NCBI RefSeq assembly: GCF_004793765.1
Contig: NZ_SRYM01000015.1
Coordinates: forward strand, 1-64,000
Source: Parabacteroides distasonis
GTDB taxonomy: Bacteria > Bacteroidota > Bacteroidia > Bacteroidales > Tannerellaceae
DNA: 64,000 nucleotides
Direction of reading: 5' to 3'
Part shown: piece by piece, positions 1 through 8,159 of the stretch
Numbering within the stretch: position 1 is the stretch's first letter
How the letters are laid out: every line of letters starts with the position of its first letter
The notes under the pieces: model-generated
Told to the model about the DNA's origin: nothing
Seen by the model: the letters and a program-made list of their open reading frames with translations, nothing else
Database searches by the model: none
Program-made: the position numbers and the translations under genes

Positions 1-31
1 ACAGTTTTTTTGTCCGATAGTAAAACAAATG

Positions 32-763
32 TCAGAACAAGTCTTGACTATTACACTTTATTGCTTTGTTAATATTAGTATTCTTACCGTCACAATAGCC
101 ATTATAAAAAGCCTCTATAATATCTTTCTTTTTCGTTTTAGGGGCTTTTCTTTCCATAGGTGTATAACTATGCATATAATCATTTATCAGTTGATTATGA
201 CAAACAACAAGCGATTTTTCCTGCACTTCATTTGCTTTTGCTTCAATGGTTAGTTTTTCCCTTAGTCCATAGGCACAACCATTCAGGTACGAAGCAATAT
301 ATTTGCGTTTATACTTTTCTGTTCGTATAGCCCCACGTTTGCCGTTTGCAAATTCTTTATACCTGACCGGAGCCAATTTGCGGAAGATACTGCGCAGCAT
401 ATCATATAAATAGATAACCGTTGAAGTATTTGCTTCTGTTCCTACTACAATCATATTTGTTTGACCGGAAATCAGGAAAACTTTGCAGTAATTAAATTCA
501 CATATAACATTCATAAGCAAGCGTTTCCAAAGGCCGTATGTGTCTTTAAAACTAATATTTCCGGTTCTTTGTACCCGCAAAGACTCTTTTCTTTCTTCCG
601 GGTTAATATCCATCAATGACAAATTATATTGTGTCAACAGTCGACTAATCGCAGCCGCAGCGGCATTTGCTTCACCTTCTGACCCGATTTTTTGGGCTGA
701 TTGTTGAAGGCGCATTAACTTTTTCAGTCTTTCAACTATTTTATTTGGTACTTCTGTTTCCAT
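32..763 (-). CDS. DUF2786-type phage protein
   Basis: This 243-residue protein begins with a helical segment (residues 7-55, ERLKKLMRLQQSA...EANAAAAAISRLLTQYNL) that matches the N-terminal pattern of the DUF2786 family, common in transposable phages. The rest is a basic alpha/beta region with a conserved-looking YKRKYIASYLNGCAYGLREKL helix. No enzyme motif is visible, so function is unknown; a nucleic-acid role is only a guess from its charge. It is the last early gene seen before the window edge and reads in the same direction as the transposase operon. Confidence 0.75.
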   Translation of the reverse strand: METEVPNKIVERLKKLMRLQQSAQKIGSEGEANAAAAAISRLLTQYNLSLMDINPEERKESLRVQRTGNISFKDTYGLWKRLLMNVICEFNYCKVFLISGQTNMIVVGTEANTSTVIYLYDMLRSIFRKLAPVRYKEFANGKRGAIRTEKYKRKYIASYLNGCAYGLREKLTIEAKANEVQEKSLVVCHNQLINDYMHSYTPMERKAPKTKKKDIIEAFYNGYCDGKNTNINKAIKCNSQDLF

Positions 764-810
764 TTTATTCCTTTTAATTTTGCTTATATTCGCTGTTTTT
801 TTAATGTTAA

Positions 811-1170
811 TTAACCGACAATCGTATAATCTTGTATTTCGCCAACTCCAATATCAATCGCTCCTTTCTTCCCATCAGGCAGAACGCTGACTCGTGCATT
901 TCCCAAATACCGAATAAAACATTGTTGATATCTATTCAATACCTTATAGCTCTTCCCCTCTTTTTCCAAAATCATACCTTTTTTAATAGGCTTTCCAGTT
1001 GAATCTATCAAATACTTATCCAAAAAAGCATTTTCCAGTTCTATTATCTCTTGATCTAAAGGGGCTGTTTCCTCTTTATATCGGGCTTCAATAGCCTTTT
1101 TTTTATCCATAATAGCGAGCACTGACTTTGTCAGTAATTCTGCATCATTAAATCGTTCTGATATTTCCAT
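811..1170 (-). CDS. Hypothetical phage early protein with N-terminal coiled coil
   Basis: The 119-residue product is not recognised. Residues 1-55 are strongly helical and charged (ELLTKSVLAIMDKKKAIEARY), likely a coiled coil. The C-terminal half looks like a small beta domain (GMILEKEGKSYKVLNRY). It sits 18 bases from the next gene upstream and 47 bases from the DUF2786 gene downstream, so it is probably part of the early operon. No function is proposed. Confidence 0.6.
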   Translation of the reverse strand: MEISERFNDAELLTKSVLAIMDKKKAIEARYKEETAPLDQEIIELENAFLDKYLIDSTGKPIKKGMILEKEGKSYKVLNRYQQCFIRYLGNARVSVLPDGKKGAIDIGVGEIQDYTIVG

Positions 1171-1188
1171 GATTCGTTATTTTTTAAA

Positions 1189-1449
1189 TTAAAAGTTTAG
1201 AAAAGCATATACGCCTGCGTTACACAAAGTGGCAATAATTAACCCCCTATCGCCTTCTGCCGGGCCTATATTCAAACTTTCGCTTACACCCGAAGGGATG
1301 GTAACAATTTCATCCCCACCAATCAAACAGAAGCCGGCAGAAACAATTTTCATTCCTTCTATATTCACCATATTATGTGTTACATGGTCGGGAAAAAGAA
1401 CCGGCATTTTTAAGCCGGTTCCTTCTTGTTCAAATATGACATACTTCAT
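1189..1449 (-). CDS. Hypothetical small phage protein
   Basis: This is an 86-residue beta-rich protein (MKYVIFEQEGTGLKMPVLFP) without a motif I recognise. A short plus-strand reading frame covers the same bases, but direction, packing and the neighbouring genes favour the minus strand. It lies 11 bases after the zinc-knuckle gene. Confidence 0.6.
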   Translation of the reverse strand: MKYVIFEQEGTGLKMPVLFPDHVTHNMVNIEGMKIVSAGFCLIGGDEIVTIPSGVSESLNIGPAEGDRGLIIATLCNAGVYAFLNF

Positions 1450-1460
1450 ATAAGCCTATT

Positions 1461-1685
1461 TTAAAGCGTTTCCGGCACGAATGCCATCACATAGGTTACA
1501 ACATCACAGGTGACTATTATGCGCCCTGAACCTTTGCATTGTTCGCAAATATGGCCGTCTATGATACCGCGGCCGTCGCACACCTTGCAAGCTACTACAT
1601 GCGGCGGAATAGTCCTTGTTCTTTTTATCCCTTTGGGTTCTTGCGTTTCCTTTGGCTTTCTAAATCTGTCTAAAATGTTTCCCAT
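1461..1685 (-). CDS. DnaJ-type zinc-knuckle small protein
   Basis: The 74-residue protein has a paired CxxCxGxG signature (CKVCDGRG at residues 33-40, CEQCKGSG at 47-54), as in the cysteine-rich zinc domain of DnaJ. There is no J domain, so it is not a DnaJ co-chaperone. Such knuckles in small phage proteins usually bind zinc for folding or for protein or nucleic-acid contacts; the target here is unknown. A second knuckle peptide is encoded immediately upstream. Confidence 0.7.
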   Translation of the reverse strand: MGNILDRFRKPKETQEPKGIKRTRTIPPHVVACKVCDGRGIIDGHICEQCKGSGRIIVTCDVVTYVMAFVPETL

Positions 1686-1708
1686 ATCGTTTTATTATTT
1701 TAATATTA

Positions 1709-1945
1709 CTATTTATTTTCATCAGCTACCCAGTTGATAGTCACAACTGCTTTTAATTTCTTATATCCCTTACAAACCGGGCATTCTACCTTTACACTTT
1801 CATGTGTCAGTTCATCCATTCCCCAAAACCAACCGTTCCCATGACAATACCCGCAGGGGACACCGCCGAATACCACCTGTTCTGTCGGGTGTTCTTTTGG
1901 GAAAAGCGGCGGCGATATTAATAACATTGGTTGTCGCTTGCTCAT
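1709..1945 (-). CDS. Second zinc-knuckle small protein
   Basis: I place the start at the ATG at 1945 (MSKRQPMLL), because it overlaps the stop of the DUF3164 gene as ATGA, a usual coupling in this operon; an in-frame start at 1978 would overlap by 37 bases. The 78-residue product has CGYCHGNG and CPVCKGYK motifs, a variant of the DnaJ-type zinc pair spaced more widely than in the neighbour. Function is unknown. Confidence 0.65.
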   Translation of the reverse strand: MSKRQPMLLISPPLFPKEHPTEQVVFGGVPCGYCHGNGWFWGMDELTHESVKVECPVCKGYKKLKAVVTINWVADENK

Positions 1946-2604
1946 GCTTCTGTCATTCCTAAAGGTACACAAACCCATGCGCCATTCTCATTTTTTACTT
2001 CAGCCCGGATAAACTGTTTGCTTATCGCCGGTTGATAGGCTTCTTCTATTATTTGAACGCCTTCCATAAAACGGTCACTTCCGGTTTCTTCGGCAATCTT
2101 CCGGAGTTGCACTACACGGCTTGCCTTTAATGTGCCTTTCGCATCGCGGGCCAGCAAGCGAAGCACCATTTTAACAAGTGCCTTTGTTTTTTCATCACTG
2201 GCAAGCCCTTCGATGTACTCTTTAACGATTGCTATGCCATCTTCTACCGTATCGCGATAACCGTCCGTTGTATAGACACCGATAGTTATCCGTTTATCAC
2301 CCTGTGAGTTGGTAAACGTATCGCTGCGCTGACCGTCTTTTTTCAACTTTAGAACATCGGCTTTCATTTCAATAACGTGCCTGAAATCATCCAAAATCGA
2401 CTGCTTTGTTTCCTTAATACCTTGACTAAGGCGCATTAAGGCCGGAACTGTCTTGTCAATGGTTTCATCCACCAAATCGCGGTAAGCCTCACGATCTCTT
2501 TTAGCCTGTTCTTTGGCATTCTTTTTAGCCTGTTCGGCCTTAAATTCATTGAACTGCTTCAGTTCCTCGTCCGTCATTTCAACGGCTTTCTTTTCTTCTG
2601 TCAT
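1942..2604 (-). CDS. DUF3164 family protein
   Basis: This 220-residue, highly charged protein (AKKNAKEQAKRDREAYRDLV, then LDDFRHVIEMKADVLKLKKD) fits DUF3164, a family found next to transposase genes in Mu-like phages. Helical N-terminal two-thirds are followed by a beta-rich tail (FIRAEVKNENGAWVCVPLG). Its role is not established. It lies 7 bases after the GemA-like gene and overlaps the following zinc-knuckle gene by four bases. Confidence 0.75.
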   Translation of the reverse strand: MTEEKKAVEMTDEELKQFNEFKAEQAKKNAKEQAKRDREAYRDLVDETIDKTVPALMRLSQGIKETKQSILDDFRHVIEMKADVLKLKKDGQRSDTFTNSQGDKRITIGVYTTDGYRDTVEDGIAIVKEYIEGLASDEKTKALVKMVLRLLARDAKGTLKASRVVQLRKIAEETGSDRFMEGVQIIEEAYQPAISKQFIRAEVKNENGAWVCVPLGMTEA

Positions 2605-2611
2605 AACTTTA

Positions 2612-3037
2612 TTAATTTAATTGTGAATAATCCTTGTTTTTATCATTTTTCCGCATTATCAACCGCAATTTGATACACAGAAGTTCCAATTCTTCAACTG
2701 TCAATTTTCCGAACTCCTTACCGGAAATTCGCGGGTTTTTACAGTAGGCGTTTACGCGGTTCCAGTCGGTTGTGTCAATTCCATTCTTTTGTAAAAGAAG
2801 AAGGGCCGCCGACCGTTTGCGTCTTAGTTCCTCTCGTGCAATTTCGCGGGCTTTATATCCGCCTACCTGTCTTTGCATACCGTCACACATGGCGTCGTAT
2901 TCTTTATCGGTCAATTCCTTCAGGGAAGTTGTACGGCCGTTTGTGTATTGCCGTACCAATTCCACTTTTAATTCTTCTTTGTCCGATGTGGGCATCCGGT
3001 TAAGAAGAGTATAAAACCGGGCATAATTTCGTTTCAT
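2612..3037 (-). CDS. GemA/gp16-like Mu early regulator
   Basis: The C-terminal motif (DWNRVNAYCKNPRISGKEFGKLT followed by EELELLCIKLRLI) resembles the GemA (Mu gp16) family, which in Mu modulates host gene expression. I chose the ATG at 3037 because it overlaps the upstream stop as ATGA; an in-frame TTG at 3043 is the alternative. The product is about 141 residues, basic and helical. Family assignment rests on remembered motif shape and is moderate. Confidence 0.55.
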   Translation of the reverse strand: MKRNYARFYTLLNRMPTSDKEELKVELVRQYTNGRTTSLKELTDKEYDAMCDGMQRQVGGYKAREIAREELRRKRSAALLLLQKNGIDTTDWNRVNAYCKNPRISGKEFGKLTVEELELLCIKLRLIMRKNDKNKDYSQLN

Positions 3038-3201
3038 ATACAATCTTCTTCTGTTAGTCCATATTCAGCCATCAGAGCGTCGTGTGAAAGATTAGTGAGG
3101 CGTTCTGATACTTCACTATAAATAAAAGACTGGTCGCTGAAAGAAAAGCCTTCGGCCTTCTTTATCGCACTGTTTAAAATTGCTTCAATCACATCATCCA
3201 C
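3034..3201 (-). CDS. Small hypothetical phage protein (GTG start)
   Basis: A 55-codon frame opens at a GTG at 3201 and ends with TGA at 3034-3036. It encodes an acidic peptide (VDDVIEAILNSAIKKAEGFS...MAEYGLTEEDCI). Its stop overlaps the ATG of the GemA-like gene (ATGA), it fills an otherwise empty gap in a tightly packed operon, and its composition is protein-like. The GTG start is the only usable one after the preceding in-frame stop. Function is unknown. Confidence 0.5.
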   Translation of the reverse strand: MDDVIEAILNSAIKKAEGFSFSDQSFIYSEVSERLTNLSHDALMAEYGLTEEDCI

Positions 3202-3224
3202 GACTATGTATTTAAAATTGTTTA

Positions 3225-3842
3225 TTATTCATTCCAATATTGCGCAGCACCTTCAGCCCATATCGTAAAGTGATTGCCCGGCTTTGTGATAAACCGGCCT
3301 TTACAAATTGCCCGGAAGCCCTGCACGAATATTTTTACATCAGCATCATAAGCCACCTTTTTTGCTGCCCGGCCTTCAGGTTTCACTCCTTCGGCATGGC
3401 TAATAAATATCAGCAGCTTATTACGGTGCTTTTCCTTCATTGCCTTGTAGGTCGCATAAGTAAGCCCGGAGTATTGAAAACTATCCACAATGGCGATACC
3501 GGCACTTCTCCGTTTTAAAAGGCGTTCAGACAGTTCATTCATTGGTTCCCGGTCAAGTATCTGAAATCTCCCGTTAACTTCATCCATGCGACACCGGTTC
3601 AAACTGTTTTGAAGCGAAAGCCCTGTACTTTCTTCCAAGCTGTCATAAATCACCTTGTCAAACTGGCATAGATACTTGGCCAACTGCATAACGAAACTAC
3701 TTTTGCCATTACCACTGTCACCCCAAATAATCCAAGTGCCTGTGCGGTCAGGCGTTCCGAATGCAGCTTCCCATTCATCGGTAAACGGGAAGCTGGGTAT
3801 ATTCATAGATTGTATCTCTTTAGGAGAATAAGCCCGTTTCAT
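3225..3842 (-). CDS. RecA-fold ATP-binding protein
   Basis: The 205-residue protein carries a Walker A motif GDSGNGKSS (about residues 41-49) and a hydrophobic strand ending in aspartate (GIAIVDSFQY) as Walker B, with a following sensor strand (LLIFISHAEG). The layout is that of a single RecA/DnaB-like ATPase core. In Bacteroidetes Mu-like phages such a gene often follows the MuB gene, so a role in replication or recombination is inferred. It overlaps its upstream neighbour by four bases. Confidence 0.7.
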   Translation of the reverse strand: MKRAYSPKEIQSMNIPSFPFTDEWEAAFGTPDRTGTWIIWGDSGNGKSSFVMQLAKYLCQFDKVIYDSLEESTGLSLQNSLNRCRMDEVNGRFQILDREPMNELSERLLKRRSAGIAIVDSFQYSGLTYATYKAMKEKHRNKLLIFISHAEGVKPEGRAAKKVAYDADVKIFVQGFRAICKGRFITKPGNHFTIWAEGAAQYWNE

Positions 3843-4051
3843 CCTTTTGCGTATCTACATGCAACCTTGCAACGGGTCGCGGTTACTATTTTGTTAGCTA
3901 ACTCCAAATTATCCAGTTCAATAATTATCAAACCGGCTGTTTTCGCCCGACGTACACAAATATCACAGGGATATTCACCTTCATTCCACAATAACAGCAC
4001 ATGCGCAGCATATTGCGGCTCCATTCCGAGTTGATAAATCTTTTTCATCAT
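3839..4051 (-). CDS. Hypothetical small phage protein
   Basis: This 70-residue protein (KKIYQLGMEPQYAAHVLLLW) has a CDICVRR segment and two further cysteines, but no full zinc motif. It overlaps genes on both sides by ATGA, so it is almost certainly translated in the operon. Function is unknown; its place between two ATPase genes suggests a role tied to replicative transposition, which is only an inference. Confidence 0.65.
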   Translation of the reverse strand: MMKKIYQLGMEPQYAAHVLLLWNEGEYPCDICVRRAKTAGLIIIELDNLELANKIVTATRCKVACRYAKG

Positions 4052-4932
4052 ACCAAGCCCCCTTTTCTTATTTTTTCAATTTCTGTATACACCCGGCGAA
4101 GGCTTCCGCCGGTACGGTTTACCACTTTCATAATTTCAGTCCCTTCAGGCGCATTTAATTTGGCGACCATTGCGGCTTGTGCCTTCAGGAAGGCTTCGCG
4201 TTCTTTCCCGTCTTCCGGGGTTACTTTACTGTACCTGTCACCATAGCGGGAAAACATTTCGGTATAACCTACCTTTTTGCATTCGATAGACCGGTTCATT
4301 TTTTCTTTCAGGCCGTCAGCCCCCATCATGTACCAAGCGCAACAACGTTCCGTAGCGTTCCAAAGGGCTTTCAACTCCAAAAAGGCTTCATATTGCAGGT
4401 CGCCCCCTTCATCAAGAATAATTAAAGGGTGTTCCAGCGTTTTCAGATAAAAACACAGGTCGTCGTAAACGTCGCAATACCTGCCGTTGTTGTTTACTCC
4501 AAATTCTTTCGCAATGAAGCGTATCAGGCGTTGTTTAGTCTTTACCTGTGAACAATCGACATATATGGCGTTCTTGTGGTTCTTTACATACAGGCGGGCC
4601 GTAAACGTCTTACCTATATTCGCCATATCGCATAACACTGCGGAAACACTGCTTTCTTGACACATTGCCAACTGTTCGGTTATATAGACAAAAGTCGGCG
4701 TTTCGGCCGCTTGCCACTGAATTTCATTATTCAGCGATACATTCAAGCGACGGGCAAGGCAAATCCAATTTGTATCGCTAACCTGTTTGTCAATTTTCCC
4801 TTTTTTCAGTACATTGTACACGCTGGCCGAAATGCCAAGTGCGGCGGCGTGCTTGTTATCCGAAGGGTAATTTTCTCGGTTTACCGTAATGGCTTCGAGA
4901 ATACGTTGTTTAATATCGTTCGTTACTTCCAT
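4048..4932 (-). CDS. MuB-type AAA+ ATPase (transposition target protein)
   Basis: The 294-residue protein has an N-terminal helix-turn-helix (HAAALGISASVYNVLKKG, residues 29-46) and an AAA+ core with Walker B IILDEG (171-176), the order found in Mu B. MuB binds DNA in an ATP-dependent manner, delivers target DNA to the transposase and stimulates it. The Walker A segment is unusual: DMANIGKT (102-109) has Asp where the first Gly is expected, but keeps GKT. It lies 34 bases after the transposase gene, matching the A-B order of Mu. Confidence 0.85.
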   Translation of the reverse strand: MEVTNDIKQRILEAITVNRENYPSDNKHAAALGISASVYNVLKKGKIDKQVSDTNWICLARRLNVSLNNEIQWQAAETPTFVYITEQLAMCQESSVSAVLCDMANIGKTFTARLYVKNHKNAIYVDCSQVKTKQRLIRFIAKEFGVNNNGRYCDVYDDLCFYLKTLEHPLIILDEGGDLQYEAFLELKALWNATERCCAWYMMGADGLKEKMNRSIECKKVGYTEMFSRYGDRYSKVTPEDGKEREAFLKAQAAMVAKLNAPEGTEIMKVVNRTGGSLRRVYTEIEKIRKGGLV

Positions 4933-4966
4933 GTTATAATAATGTTTTAATGTTATTCTAATACTG

Positions 4967-7024
4967 TTATATACTTGCTACGCCCCGGCCTTTGTAGTCG
5001 CTGAATTGAGCTATCAGGCTATCGGCATCCGTTTCTACATTATCAACCTGTATCGGCTTCGCCGTTGCTTTCGCTATCTTTTTGGCGGTTTCTGCTTTCA
5101 TCACCACCACCGGGGCAATAGCTTCTTTCTTAGTCATTGCGTCGAACTGGCTGATTAACTTGTTTTGCTCTGTCATTACCTGTTTGTCCTTATCCGTCTG
5201 TTCGGCTTCCGATGTATTGAAGGTTCCGACATTGCTTAACTTATCAAGTAGTACGCCGTTTTGGTAGATATACACATCACCCATGTTTCCTTCTTCATCC
5301 GGCAGGTAATAGGCATCCACTTGGTTATTATTGGGGGCAAGGCGGTCGAGAACTTCTGGACTGCTTAACCAAAGGTCTGTATAGTTTACGCGGCAATAAC
5401 TGTTTCGTCTGATACTTGTTTCTACGTGTTCACCAATGAAACGGTATAAAATAGCCTTATCAACAGGCTGCAAAGTCGGGTTCATATTACTTTCAAGCAC
5501 CTGCCAGCGCGTCATACCGGGGTATTTCTTTTGATTGGGGTGCAGGGAATGATTAAATTCGTGAACATCCGCAATATCTTCCTGAATAAGCTGCTCCCAT
5601 GTGTAATACTGCTTTTCTTCGTAAGTGTCGTTATATTCGTCACTTATCTTTTTACTTTCTGCCCTGTATTTCTCATTTTTGGCATAAAAGCGGCCTATTC
5701 CTAAATGGTTTTTGTGTTCAACACTGCGTTTCTTTGCGCCGTTTAATGGTTCTGCAAACTTTTCCTGTGAGTTTAGCGGGGCACAGAAACGAACAAAGGG
5801 AAACATCGTACCGGCTTTTAAAAAACTATCTTTCCACTGGCTCATAAGGTGGTTTTCCACTTCGACTTGTGCCGGGCAATTCCAACCGTTACGCTCCATA
5901 AGACGAAACATATCGCGGAAACAGTCTACCACTAAATCAACGTTCTTATTACGGTTGTAAGCAAGGCCGACTACACATTGGCTGGTTACGTCATAGGCAT
6001 AATAAGCCTTTGGACGTTGTTTGGTATCCTTCAGCTTACGTGGCAAATCGCGGTCGTCGAACGAAATCTTACTGAAAGAAAATTCCGGGGCGTGGCGGTG
6101 TACATGCGGGCGTTCATTGTGCATGAATGTGCTCCAACTCATAAGTCTGTGATTTATCAAGACCTGATTTTTAGGCTGGTTCAGATAGTTGTTTATAGTG
6201 GATTGGCTAAGCCTGATCGGGTTGCCTTTCTTATCCACAAATTCCGCCGGGTTAAATATCTCGCCGGTTTCCGGATTGCAAACAGTCAACTCACCGGCTA
6301 TAAACATGTTGTACATTTCCCACACGTTTTTATTCCACGGCTTGTTCGGCAATGTCGCCAAACTAAGCAGTAAACTTTCAACCTGCACATTGACAAGCCT
6401 TGTGTTCTGATTACCGAACTTTTTGCTTATCAGGCTTATGTAACTGTTTTCTTGAAAGTCCTTTACTTTCTTTTTGAAGCGGTTTACCGAAAGCGGCAAA
6501 CTATGCCCAAACTCTTTTTGAAAGAAGCTGATCGCACCGGCCATTTCTTCCCAACGTATTTTGTTGTTCTGCATGACAGCCCGTTTCATCCTGACATCAT
6601 TCATCAGGCGGACAACTGACTGTAAAGCGGAAGCATTCAATGTATATTCCTGCTGTTGTTCCGGTTCCAGAGGCTTGCCGGAAGGCAGGCGGAAGCGGGA
6701 ATAAAAGCTGCGGGCATCCGCATCCACTTCCCAATGCGAAGCGAACCAGTTTCTTAAAATCTCAGCGTCCATACTTCCGTATTTTTGTTCAACTAACTTT
6801 TTATATTTATCCGGCAGACTATCCACGGAAACAAGGGATTTTACCCCACGGCCTATACCTTTACGAATCACCTGTATTATTTTACGATAAACCAACTGAT
6901 CGAAACAGCTAACTGTCATTATAGGAGCTTTCGTTACATCTAACCGATAGTCCCCTAAAAGCGGCCGGTCGTCACGTGTCAGGTCATCTTTTGATATACA
7001 CAATATTTTTCCGTAGTACTCCAT
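4967..7024 (-). CDS. MuA-type DDE transposase
   Basis: The 685-residue length matches MuA (663 residues). N-terminal DNA-binding helices precede an RNase H-like core at about 315-440. Likely catalytic acids are Asp323 or Asp324 (ISFDDRDL), Glu390 (VEVENHLM) where most relatives have Asp, and Glu425 (EKFAEPLNG). The strand YYAYDVTSQCVVGLAY (341-356) matches the core strand following the first acid. A charged, Ala/Lys-rich tail (600-670) could contact MuB. The enzyme would nick and join phage ends to target DNA. The gene heads the A-B segment of the early operon. Confidence 0.9.
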   Translation of the reverse strand: MEYYGKILCISKDDLTRDDRPLLGDYRLDVTKAPIMTVSCFDQLVYRKIIQVIRKGIGRGVKSLVSVDSLPDKYKKLVEQKYGSMDAEILRNWFASHWEVDADARSFYSRFRLPSGKPLEPEQQQEYTLNASALQSVVRLMNDVRMKRAVMQNNKIRWEEMAGAISFFQKEFGHSLPLSVNRFKKKVKDFQENSYISLISKKFGNQNTRLVNVQVESLLLSLATLPNKPWNKNVWEMYNMFIAGELTVCNPETGEIFNPAEFVDKKGNPIRLSQSTINNYLNQPKNQVLINHRLMSWSTFMHNERPHVHRHAPEFSFSKISFDDRDLPRKLKDTKQRPKAYYAYDVTSQCVVGLAYNRNKNVDLVVDCFRDMFRLMERNGWNCPAQVEVENHLMSQWKDSFLKAGTMFPFVRFCAPLNSQEKFAEPLNGAKKRSVEHKNHLGIGRFYAKNEKYRAESKKISDEYNDTYEEKQYYTWEQLIQEDIADVHEFNHSLHPNQKKYPGMTRWQVLESNMNPTLQPVDKAILYRFIGEHVETSIRRNSYCRVNYTDLWLSSPEVLDRLAPNNNQVDAYYLPDEEGNMGDVYIYQNGVLLDKLSNVGTFNTSEAEQTDKDKQVMTEQNKLISQFDAMTKKEAIAPVVVMKAETAKKIAKATAKPIQVDNVETDADSLIAQFSDYKGRGVASI

Positions 7025-7033
7025 AGTGATACT

Positions 7034-7426
7034 TTAAATTCGGGGGCCGTAGGCCATTCTCACAACTTCATCCTGAAGGTTCATAAAATCAGAAATCATC
7101 AAACTGCTTTCTACTCTCTTCACTTCTTTGCCATTTATAAAGGCAACGACTAAAGGAAAATCATTATGTGATATGATTTTAACACGTTTCCCAAAAGTCT
7201 GCGTCATTGTATGCTCTGCCGTTTGATGGGTTGTTTCCCAGTCCATAGCAAAACCGTCATTGATAGTAAAACCGCCTAATTCCTTTATTGCCGTGTAACG
7301 GATTTCGCGGGCCAGCCCACTGTCGCTTTCAAAAGTCAATGCTTTCCATATCATCACACCCGTACAGTCAAATATCTGACGCAATTTGCCTTTGCCGGCC
7401 CTGTCTAAATAAATATGCTTTTTCAT
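7034..7426 (-). CDS. Hypothetical phage protein upstream of transposase
   Basis: The 130-residue product (MKKHIYLDRAGKGKLRQIFDC) is not recognised. It looks alpha/beta with a C-terminal amphipathic stretch (MISDFMNLQDEVVRMAYG). It ends 9 bases before the transposase start, so it is probably cotranscribed. Its position corresponds to that of small early regulators in Mu (ner region), but no helix-turn-helix is visible. Confidence 0.6.
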   Translation of the reverse strand: MKKHIYLDRAGKGKLRQIFDCTGVMIWKALTFESDSGLAREIRYTAIKELGGFTINDGFAMDWETTHQTAEHTMTQTFGKRVKIISHNDFPLVVAFINGKEVKRVESSLMISDFMNLQDEVVRMAYGPRI

Positions 7427-7495
7427 CGCTATATCGTTTATAGTTAATACTCTGTTTTAAATACCTTCCGCTATTCTCACGAACCGCGGAAGTTT

Positions 7496-7511
7496 TGCTA
7501 CATTTGTAGCA
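7496..7511 (+). promoter_or_regulatory. Promoter -7 box overlapped by a 16-bp dyad
   Basis: TACATTTG at 7499-7506 fits the Bacteroidetes -7 consensus TAnnTTTG, 27 bases before the ATG at 7534. A perfect inverted repeat (TGCTAC, four bases, GTAGCA) covers it, so a bound regulator would block the promoter. No clear -33 element is visible. Confidence 0.55.
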
Positions 7512-7533
7512 TGTCTAACTAATACTTAATACC

Positions 7534-7923
7534 ATGAATAATATCATTGAAGAAAAAGACCTTATGCTTTCCTTTGTCTGCGAACGTGGTTCCTATATCG
7601 GTATCACGGGTTTCGCCTATTCTGAATACCCCATTAAGGGGAAAGAAAAGATTATAGGCATTATGAAACACTTTCAAAGGCTCAACCTAATTAGCGAATG
7701 TAGTGCCAATGCTTATAAGGTCTCATATCTTTTACATCTTGAAGCCTCTGAACTTCTTTCCAAGGGGGGATTTAAAGCCCAAGAAGAACTTCTTCAGGCG
7801 AACATTGAAAAGTTGCTTCTTGAGATTGAAGACCTCAAACCGTCGCTTCCTCATAAAGCGGAAACGATTACAAGCATCGCAGCCGGTATTGCTACCGCAG
7901 CTGGGCTTCTCTTCGGGAAATAG
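7534..7923 (+). CDS. Hypothetical phage protein on opposite strand to early operon
   Basis: The 129-residue protein has an alpha/beta N-terminal part (MLSFVCERGSYIGITGFAYSEYPI), a helical middle with coiled-coil character (EELLQANIEKLLLEIEDLK) and a hydrophobic C-terminal helix (ITSIAAGIATAAGLLFG), perhaps a membrane anchor. It has its own promoter-like sequence with a dyad. It runs against the early operon and overlaps the 3' end of the minus-strand gene at 7732-8151 by 192 bases. A lysogeny-expressed accessory role is possible but unproven. Confidence 0.6.
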   Translation: MNNIIEEKDLMLSFVCERGSYIGITGFAYSEYPIKGKEKIIGIMKHFQRLNLISECSANAYKVSYLLHLEASELLSKGGFKAQEELLQANIEKLLLEIEDLKPSLPHKAETITSIAAGIATAAGLLFGK

Positions 7924-8151
7924 CATTACGACATAATTCCAGAAGCAATCCACCGGGGAGCCAAAAAATGGGCATTTTCTTGTCAAATGGGTGGCGACAT
8001 ACTGGTCGTAATAGACTTCGCCATCCATTTTTACAATGGTTCGTTCACCTTTTATACAATGTTTGTTTACTCCTTCTTTCTCAAAATCCGATTCATCAAA
8101 TCCATATGTGATGCGGGTGACTGTTACTTCTATACTACCAAGCTCTTTCAT
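7732..8151 (-). CDS. Hypothetical phage early protein (3' end antisense to another gene)
   Basis: Residues 1-75 look like a genuine protein (MKELGSIEVTVTRITYGFDE, then a CPFFGSPVDCFW segment). Residues after about 80 are basic, Phe-rich and lie exactly opposite the plus-strand gene 7534-7923, so they may be an extension caused by overlap rather than a selected domain. The start lies 8 bases after the upstream gene. Function unknown. Confidence 0.5.
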   Translation of the reverse strand: MKELGSIEVTVTRITYGFDESDFEKEGVNKHCIKGERTIVKMDGEVYYDQYVATHLTRKCPFFGSPVDCFWNYVVMLFPEEKPSCGSNTGCDACNRFRFMRKRRFEVFNLKKQLFNVRLKKFFLGFKSPLGKKFRGFKM

Positions 8152-8159
8152 TTCCTATA

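Noticed and set aside
1461..1685. DnaJ co-chaperone
   Set aside because: Only the zinc pair is present; there is no J domain or substrate-binding region.
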